Below, piece after piece: positions 5,034 to 9,343 of a stretch of 9,343 nt of DNA (positions within the stretch are counted from its first letter, which is position 1; each line of letters begins with the position of its first letter). The notes below the pieces were generated by a model. The model made no database searches. It was not told the DNA's origin and saw nothing but the letters and a program-made list of their open reading frames with translations. A program made the position numbers and the translations under genes. This DNA is from Aquabacter sp. (GTDB lineage: Bacteria; Pseudomonadota; Alphaproteobacteria; Rhizobiales; Xanthobacteraceae), in the NCBI GenBank assembly GCA_030147645.1, contig JASBUY010000350.1:1-9343 (forward strand). Reading direction: 5' to 3'.

Positions 5034-6233
5034 ATGGACGCCACGCACAGGACCCCGCGCCGCAGATTCTCCATGCTGCGCGATTTCCTGGACAATGCGT
5101 CCTCCGGTGGCATCGTCCTGATGGCGGCGGCGGCCGCCGCCATCCTGATGGCCAACTCGCCCGCCGCAGACCTCTATTTCGGCGTCCTCAAATCCTATCT
5201 CGGCCCGCTCAGCGTCCTGCACTGGATCAATGATCTGCTGATGGCGCTGTTCTTCCTGCTGGTGGGGCTGGAGATCAAGCGCGAGGTGCTCCAGGGCCAG
5301 CTGTCGCGCTGGAGCCGCCGCATTCTGCCCGGCGTCGGCGCGCTCGGGGGCATGGTGGTGCCGGCTCTCATCTATGTGGCGTTCAATGCCGGCGATCCGC
5401 AGACCCTGCGGGGCTGGGCCATTCCCACCGCAACCGACATTGCCTTTGCCCTAGGTGTGCTCTCCCTGCTCGGCTCGCGCATTCCCTCCTCGCTCAAGGT
5501 CTTCCTCACTGCGCTCGCCATCATCGATGATCTCGGCGCGGTGCTGATCATCGCGCTGTTCTACACGAGCGACATTTCCCTGCCCGCACTCGCCGCTGCC
5601 GCCGCGCTGGTCGCGGTCCTCACGGCCTTGAACCGCTTTCGGGTGCATGTGCTTTGGCCCTATCTGCTGATCGGCGCGGGCCTCTGGGTCAGCGTGCTGC
5701 TGTCAGGCGTTCATGCCACCATCGCAGGCGTGGTGCTGGCCCTCACCATTCCCTGCGGGCCGGCACCGGAACAGGAGGATGCGCCCGATTCCCCGCTCCA
5801 CCGCCTGGAGCATGGGCTGCATCATTGGGTGGTGTTCCTCATCATCCCCATCTTCGGCTTCGCCAATGCCGGCGTCCGGCTCATCGGCCTCGATATGAGC
5901 GTGCTGTGGGACCATTTGACCCTCGGCGTCGCCTTGGGCCTCGTCGCTGGCAAAGCCATCGGCGTGTTCGGGGCGGTGATGCTGGCGATCCGCTTCGGCC
6001 TCACCGACATGCCCATGGGCGCAGGGCGCCTCCAGATGCTGGGCATCGCGCTCTTGTGCGGCATCGGCTTCACCATGAGCCTGTTCATCGGCATGCTCGC
6101 CTTCGCCGACAACGAATTGCTCCAGCAGGAGGTGAAGATCGGCATCCTGGCGGGCTCGCTGGTGGCGGGCCTCGGCGGCTGGCTCCTGCTGCGCTTCGCG
6201 CCGCGCCGGATTCCGCCGCCGCGCAACGGGTGA
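5034..6233 (+). CDS. nhaA: Na+/H+ antiporter NhaA
   Basis: The gene encodes 399 residues from the ATG at 5034, chosen because AGGAG (5024-5028) lies 5 nt upstream; a GTG at 5028 is too close to that site. NhaA is an inner-membrane electrogenic antiporter that expels Na+ (or Li+) in exchange for H+ for pH and salt homeostasis. The family signatures are present. GLEIKRE (Glu80, Arg83, Glu84) matches the pH-sensing region. Asp135 (ATDIAFALG) and the Asp165-Asp166 pair (AIIDDLGAVLIIALFY) match the transport residues Asp133, Asp163 and Asp164 of E. coli. Lys307 (AGKAIGVFG) matches Lys300. About 12 hydrophobic segments are seen, with a polar cytoplasmic-type loop near PAPEQEDAPDSPLHRLEH. The length is typical of the family. 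It stands alone, divergent from the aminopeptidase and 123 bp before the next gene. Nothing is odd about it. Confidence 0.96.
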   Translation: MDATHRTPRRRFSMLRDFLDNASSGGIVLMAAAAAAILMANSPAADLYFGVLKSYLGPLSVLHWINDLLMALFFLLVGLEIKREVLQGQLSRWSRRILPGVGALGGMVVPALIYVAFNAGDPQTLRGWAIPTATDIAFALGVLSLLGSRIPSSLKVFLTALAIIDDLGAVLIIALFYTSDISLPALAAAAALVAVLTALNRFRVHVLWPYLLIGAGLWVSVLLSGVHATIAGVVLALTIPCGPAPEQEDAPDSPLHRLEHGLHHWVVFLIIPIFGFANAGVRLIGLDMSVLWDHLTLGVALGLVAGKAIGVFGAVMLAIRFGLTDMPMGAGRLQMLGIALLCGIGFTMSLFIGMLAFADNELLQQEVKIGILAGSLVAGLGGWLLLRFAPRRIPPPRNG

Positions 6234-6250
6234 ACGGGCCACCCAAGGGC

Positions 6251-6282
6251 GGGACGCAGAAGGGAAGGGACGCAAAAGGGTG
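6251..6282 (+). repeat. Two tandem copies of a 16-bp purine-rich repeat
   Basis: GGGACGCAGAAGGGAA (6251-6266) is followed directly by GGGACGCAAAAGGGTG (6267-6282), matching at 13 of 16 positions, in the 123-bp gap between nhaA and the hydrolase gene. It could be a regulator-binding direct repeat or a simple replication-slippage product. No terminator after nhaA is evident, so the two genes may share some transcription. Confidence 0.6.
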
Positions 6283-6356
6283 GGATTCAATTCCGTCCCC
6301 GAGCGCGCTATGGTTCCGGTGGCCGTCCGGCCTATTCTTCCCCGCCGCGCGGGCGC

Positions 6357-8159
6357 GTGCGGAACAATTGGACGTCTCCCTTGGGCGTTTGGCTCGATAA
6401 TCTCATTCCGCTGAAGGCGCCGGCCCTCGATCCGGCCCACCAATATGCGGGCTGGCAGCCCGCCCCGCCGGCCCGTTCCGGGCTCGGGTGCCGGCTCCTC
6501 GCGGATCAGCGCATCCCCGTGGAAGGCGGCGTGACACTGTCCGCCGACGTCTACACGCCGAAGACGCCCGGCCGTTATCCCGCCATCGTCCAGTTCGCCG
6601 CCTATTCGCGCGAGCTGCACAGCGCGGGTATCCCGACCGGCAGCAACGAGATCGGGGCGCCGCCCGTCTTCACCAATCACGGCTATGGCCAGGTGGTGGT
6701 GATGCGGCGCGGCATGGGCCGCTCGGGCGGCGAGGGCCGCGTCTTCCTCAATGATCAGGATGTGGACGATCACGCCGCCTGCATTGCCTGGGCTGCCGCC
6801 CAACCCTGGTGCGACGGGCGCGTGGTGCTGTTTGGCACATCCTATTACGGCATGACGCAACCGCTCGTGGCGGTGCGGCGCCCGCCGGCCCTGAAGGCGT
6901 TTTTCTGCAACGAGATCTGCACCGACTATTTCCGCCACCTCACCCAGTTTGGCGGTGTGCCGGGACTTTATTTCTTCAATCTCTGGATGGGCGCCAATTT
7001 TACGCAGGCCATGTTCCGCCTGCGTGTGCCCCCTGTGCTGCGCGCGCTGCTGAGCCACATCACCAATTCCGGGCTGAAGCGCATCTGGCAGCCACAATTG
7101 ATGAAGCGCACGGACAAGCTGTTCCAGGCCTTCATGCGCCAGACGCCAGTCCGGGCGGTGCGCGAATGGTATGTGAACTGGCTCATCGACGGGAAGACGC
7201 GCGCCGTCTCCTCCATCCCGCCCGGCCCGGCGGGACGCCTCGGCGAGATCGAGGTGCCGTTCGTGGTGGCGCAGAATCTCGGCTATTTCAACCTGCACCA
7301 GTTCGGCTGCTACGACCTGTTCGAGAATGCAGGCACGCCGGAGGATCGCAAATGGATGATCCTCGCTCCCCCCCATTATGAACTGCCGGTCTATGCGTGG
7401 CAGATGGAGGCCATCGCCTTCTTCGACCATGTGCTGCACGGCATCGAGAACGGCTACCGGGAGCAGCCGGCGGTGCGCTATTGGCTGGACGGCGCGGAGC
7501 GCTATGCCGGGGCGTCCGACTTCCCGGTGCCCGGCAGCCGCCCGCTGCGCCTGCATCTCGCCGCCGCCGGCACGGATGGGCAGACCCACCGCCTTCAGGC
7601 CGACGCGCCACAGGAGGGCACCCTTTCCTGGGTGGCGGTGCCCCCGGGGGCGGTTCTGGTGGGCGGGTTCGACGAGGTGGCCAACCAGACCCTGACCTTC
7701 GAGCTTGAAGCCGACCGGCCGCTGCACCTTGCCGGGCCAGTTAGCCTCTCCCTGCGCCTCAGCTGCAACGACATTGACACCCAGATCGTCGCCCGCCTCT
7801 CGCGCGTCGCCAAGGACGGGACCAGCCGCCTCCTCTCCCTCGGCACCCTCGCCGCCGCGCGCCGGCTGCGCGACCCCGAGCGCAGCACCGCCTGCGAGAT
7901 CGCCATCGACAGCGAAATCCCCCAGCCGCTCACCCCCGGCGAGCCGGTGGACCTCATTTTCAGCCTGACCCCGGCGCCGACCTTGCTTCAGCCGGGGGAG
8001 ACCTTGCGGCTCGACATCGCAAGCCGGCTGGACCTGCTGCGCAGCAATGTCAGCGCGGGCTATGTGCAGTTCGACATTCCCGCCCCGCCTTATTTCGCGC
8101 GCAACCGACTCCATCTCGGCGAGGGGTGCTTTCTGGAGCTGCGGGACGTTCCGGCCTGA
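6357..8159 (+). CDS. CocE/NonD-family (peptidase S15-like) alpha/beta hydrolase
   Basis: The gene encodes 600 residues from a GTG at 6357. No good Shine-Dalgarno is seen, and a start some codons later cannot be excluded. Three parts fit the CocE / X-Pro dipeptidyl-peptidase architecture: an alpha/beta-hydrolase fold opening with VEGGVTLSADVYTPKTPGRYPAIVQ; an inserted helical cap (about 190-290); and a C-terminal jelly-roll domain (about 375-600, with PLHLAGPVSLSLRLS and LLQPGETLRLDIAS). The nucleophile is Ser162 in the elbow FGTSYYG. His340 (APPHYELP) lies 28 residues after Asn312 (GYFNLHQF). In cocaine esterase the catalytic Asp259 and His287 are also 28 apart, in GWYD and GPW-H contexts, so Asn occupies the usual Asp position. 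Relatives hydrolyse esters, acylated antibiotics or dipeptides; the substrate here is unknown. No signal peptide is seen, suggesting a cytoplasmic protein. Confidence 0.9.
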   Translation: MRNNWTSPLGVWLDNLIPLKAPALDPAHQYAGWQPAPPARSGLGCRLLADQRIPVEGGVTLSADVYTPKTPGRYPAIVQFAAYSRELHSAGIPTGSNEIGAPPVFTNHGYGQVVVMRRGMGRSGGEGRVFLNDQDVDDHAACIAWAAAQPWCDGRVVLFGTSYYGMTQPLVAVRRPPALKAFFCNEICTDYFRHLTQFGGVPGLYFFNLWMGANFTQAMFRLRVPPVLRALLSHITNSGLKRIWQPQLMKRTDKLFQAFMRQTPVRAVREWYVNWLIDGKTRAVSSIPPGPAGRLGEIEVPFVVAQNLGYFNLHQFGCYDLFENAGTPEDRKWMILAPPHYELPVYAWQMEAIAFFDHVLHGIENGYREQPAVRYWLDGAERYAGASDFPVPGSRPLRLHLAAAGTDGQTHRLQADAPQEGTLSWVAVPPGAVLVGGFDEVANQTLTFELEADRPLHLAGPVSLSLRLSCNDIDTQIVARLSRVAKDGTSRLLSLGTLAAARRLRDPERSTACEIAIDSEIPQPLTPGEPVDLIFSLTPAPTLLQPGETLRLDIASRLDLLRSNVSAGYVQFDIPAPPYFARNRLHLGEGCFLELRDVPA

Positions 8160-8187
8160 GAAAAACGCCGGAAACGGCCGCCACCCC

Positions 8188-8216
8188 TTGCAATTGGGAC
8201 ATTTCTGCCCTATCTG
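8188..8216 (+). promoter_or_regulatory. Candidate promoter of rpsA
   Basis: TTGCAA (8188-8193) and TATCTG (8211-8216) are separated by 17 bp, an acceptable housekeeping-sigma spacing for alphaproteobacteria. The site lies in the gap after the hydrolase stop and about 260 bp before the rpsA start. Both hexamers are imperfect, so this is only a candidate. Confidence 0.33.
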
Positions 8217-8479
8217 ACCGCCTGTCCGTGACAGAGCCACTCCAGGTGGAGACCGTCCCGGCGGGCCGGGTGCGCGGGATACGCGCTCCCGATTTTGTGG
8301 AGGCAGCCCGCCCGAGGTTTTCGTCGGCTCGGATCCGGAACGAAATCTAAGCTTCAAATCATGCGGCCTTTGCGCCGGCCCGTCGGTTCGTCCGGCGGCG
8401 GCCCGGGTGTCATCCGGGCTATCCGCATGGTTTGGGCGTCTTGCAACACAGACGCCGGCGCCGACACCTTGGAGACTGG
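8217..8479 (+). promoter_or_regulatory. Probable structured 5' leader of rpsA
   Basis: About 260 bp with no gene precede the rpsA start. Inverted repeats include GCCCGG (8401-8406) with CCGGGC (8414-8419), and GGCGTC (8435-8440) with GACGCC (8451-8456), a little ahead of the Shine-Dalgarno GGAG (8471-8474). In E. coli, S1 represses its own translation through a folded rpsA leader. A similar arrangement is possible here but is not shown by the sequence alone. Confidence 0.35.
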
Positions 8480-9343
8480 ATGTCCCCCGAAACCACACGT
8501 GAAGATTTTGCCGCCCTGCTCGACGAAAGCTTCGGCCGCGCCGATGTGAACGAAGGCGCTGTCGTAAAGGGCATCGTGGTCGCGATCGAGAAGGATCTCG
8601 CGATCATCGATATCGGCCTGAAGACCGAAGGCCGCGTTGCGCTGCGCGAATTCGCCGGCCCCGGCCGCGAAAGCGCGATCCAGGTCGGCGACGAGGTCGA
8701 GGTCTATCTCGAGCGCGTCGAGAATGCGATGGGCGAAGCTGTCCTGTCGCGCGACAAGGCCCGCCGCGAAGAGAGCTGGGTGAAGCTCGAAAAGGCGTTC
8801 ACCGCCGGCGAGAAGGTCACGGGCGTGATCTTCAACCAGGTGAAGGGCGGCTTCACCGTCGATCTCGACGGCGCCGTGGCCTTCCTGCCGCGCTCGCAGG
8901 TGGACATCCGTCCGATCCGCGACGTCGGCCCGCTGATGCACAACCAGCAGCCCTTCCAGATCCTCAAGATGGATCGCCGCCGCGGCAATATCGTCGTGTC
9001 GCGCCGCACCGTCCTGGAAGAGACCCGCGCCGAACAGCGCCACGAACTGGTCCAGAACCTCGAAGAGGGTCAGGCCATCGACGGCGTGGTCAAGAACATC
9101 ACCGATTACGGTGCGTTCGTTGACCTCGGCGGCATCGACGGCCTGCTGCACGTCACCGACATCGCCTGGCGCCGCGTGAACCACCCCACCGAAGTGCTGA
9201 ATATCGGCCAGACGGTGAAGGTGAAGATCATCAAGATCAATCACGAGACCCACCGCATCTCGCTCGGCATGAAGCAGCTCCTCGGTGATCCGTGGGAAGG
9301 CATCGAGGCCAAGTATCCGGTGGAGGCCCGCTTCAAGGGTCGC
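8480..9343 (+). CDS. rpsA: 30S ribosomal protein S1, N-terminal part
   Basis: The frame is open from the ATG at 8480 (GGAG at 8471-8474, 5 nt upstream) to the window edge, giving 288 residues of a protein usually about 560 long. S1 binds mRNA on the small subunit and helps unfold leaders for initiation. The OB-fold S1 repeats are visible. Repeat 1 is at about 25-95 (AIIDIGLKTEGRVAL). Repeat 2 is at about 110-175 (VKGGFTVDLDGAVAFLPRSQVD, followed by RRGNIVVSRR). Repeat 3 is at about 195-265 (ITDYGAFVDLGGIDGLLHV, then HRISLGMKQL). The fourth repeat begins at about 280. The match to E. coli S1 is continuous, including the ribosome-binding first two repeats. Repeats 1 and 2 are of the divergent kind normal for S1. 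In many alphaproteobacteria cmk precedes rpsA; here a hydrolase gene does. Confidence 0.97.
   Translation, partial: MSPETTREDFAALLDESFGRADVNEGAVVKGIVVAIEKDLAIIDIGLKTEGRVALREFAGPGRESAIQVGDEVEVYLERVENAMGEAVLSRDKARREESWVKLEKAFTAGEKVTGVIFNQVKGGFTVDLDGAVAFLPRSQVDIRPIRDVGPLMHNQQPFQILKMDRRRGNIVVSRRTVLEETRAEQRHELVQNLEEGQAIDGVVKNITDYGAFVDLGGIDGLLHVTDIAWRRVNHPTEVLNIGQTVKVKIIKINHETHRISLGMKQLLGDPWEGIEAKYPVEARFKGR

Noticed and set aside
8161..8180. Terminator after the hydrolase gene (GCCG-GAAA-CGGC)
   Set aside because: The stem is only 4 bp, and the A-run lies before it with no T-run after it, so a terminator on the plus strand is not supported.
5703..8498. Minus-strand open frame of 931 codons across nhaA and the hydrolase gene
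   Set aside because: It is antisense to two well-identified genes and their gap, is rich in Arg/Gly/Ala/His without family motifs, and is the expected shadow of GC-rich codon usage.
8354..9253. Minus-strand open frame of 299 codons over rpsA
   Set aside because: It is antisense to a clear ribosomal protein S1 gene and has a low-complexity shadow composition.

Overview
The window is GC-rich, single-copy chromosomal DNA from an alphaproteobacterium, most likely of the Hyphomicrobiales (Rhizobiales). A Xanthobacteraceae-like host is a guess from gene content. Supporting signs are a GlnII-type glutamine synthetase, a 30S protein S1 gene of alphaproteobacterial flavour, strong G/C third-position bias, and a toxin-like family with the 'P-x-G-x-x-x-G-G-x-W-T' motif that I associate with rhizobial genomes.

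Layout: (1) 1-318 is the 3' end of glnII, followed by a strong intrinsic terminator. (2) 466-3346 is an accessory island. It holds one full-length gene (466-1362) whose C-terminus looks like an HNH-type nuclease, coupled by an ATGA overlap to a 122-aa DUF2019-like gene. That small gene is present three times (1359-1727, 1921-2289, 2791-3159). The second and third copies are preceded by remnants of the toxin-like C-terminus: a 35-nt stub before copy 2 and a 73-codon fragment, without the HH motif, before copy 3. (3) 3347-4603, minus strand, is an M29-family metallo-aminopeptidase. Its last 99 bp also occur as a stray copy at 2475-2573, inside the island. (4) 5034-6233 is nhaA, a Na+/H+ antiporter. 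(5) 6357-8159 is a CocE/NonD-type alpha/beta hydrolase with Asn at the usual catalytic Asp position. (6) 8480 to the window end is rpsA (partial), preceded by a 320-bp gap with a possible promoter and structured leader.

The island is the notable part. It is best explained by tandem duplication of an 870-bp module: toxin C-terminus, immunity-like gene, about 185 bp of tail, and the 3' end of the neighbouring aminopeptidase. The first copy then lost about 308 bp. All three small genes stay intact and similar, while the extra toxin copies are headless. This is the pattern expected of orphan toxin/immunity cassettes in polymorphic toxin loci, though the function is inferred, not shown. The flanking genes look like ordinary housekeeping or metabolic genes with no evident functional link to the island.
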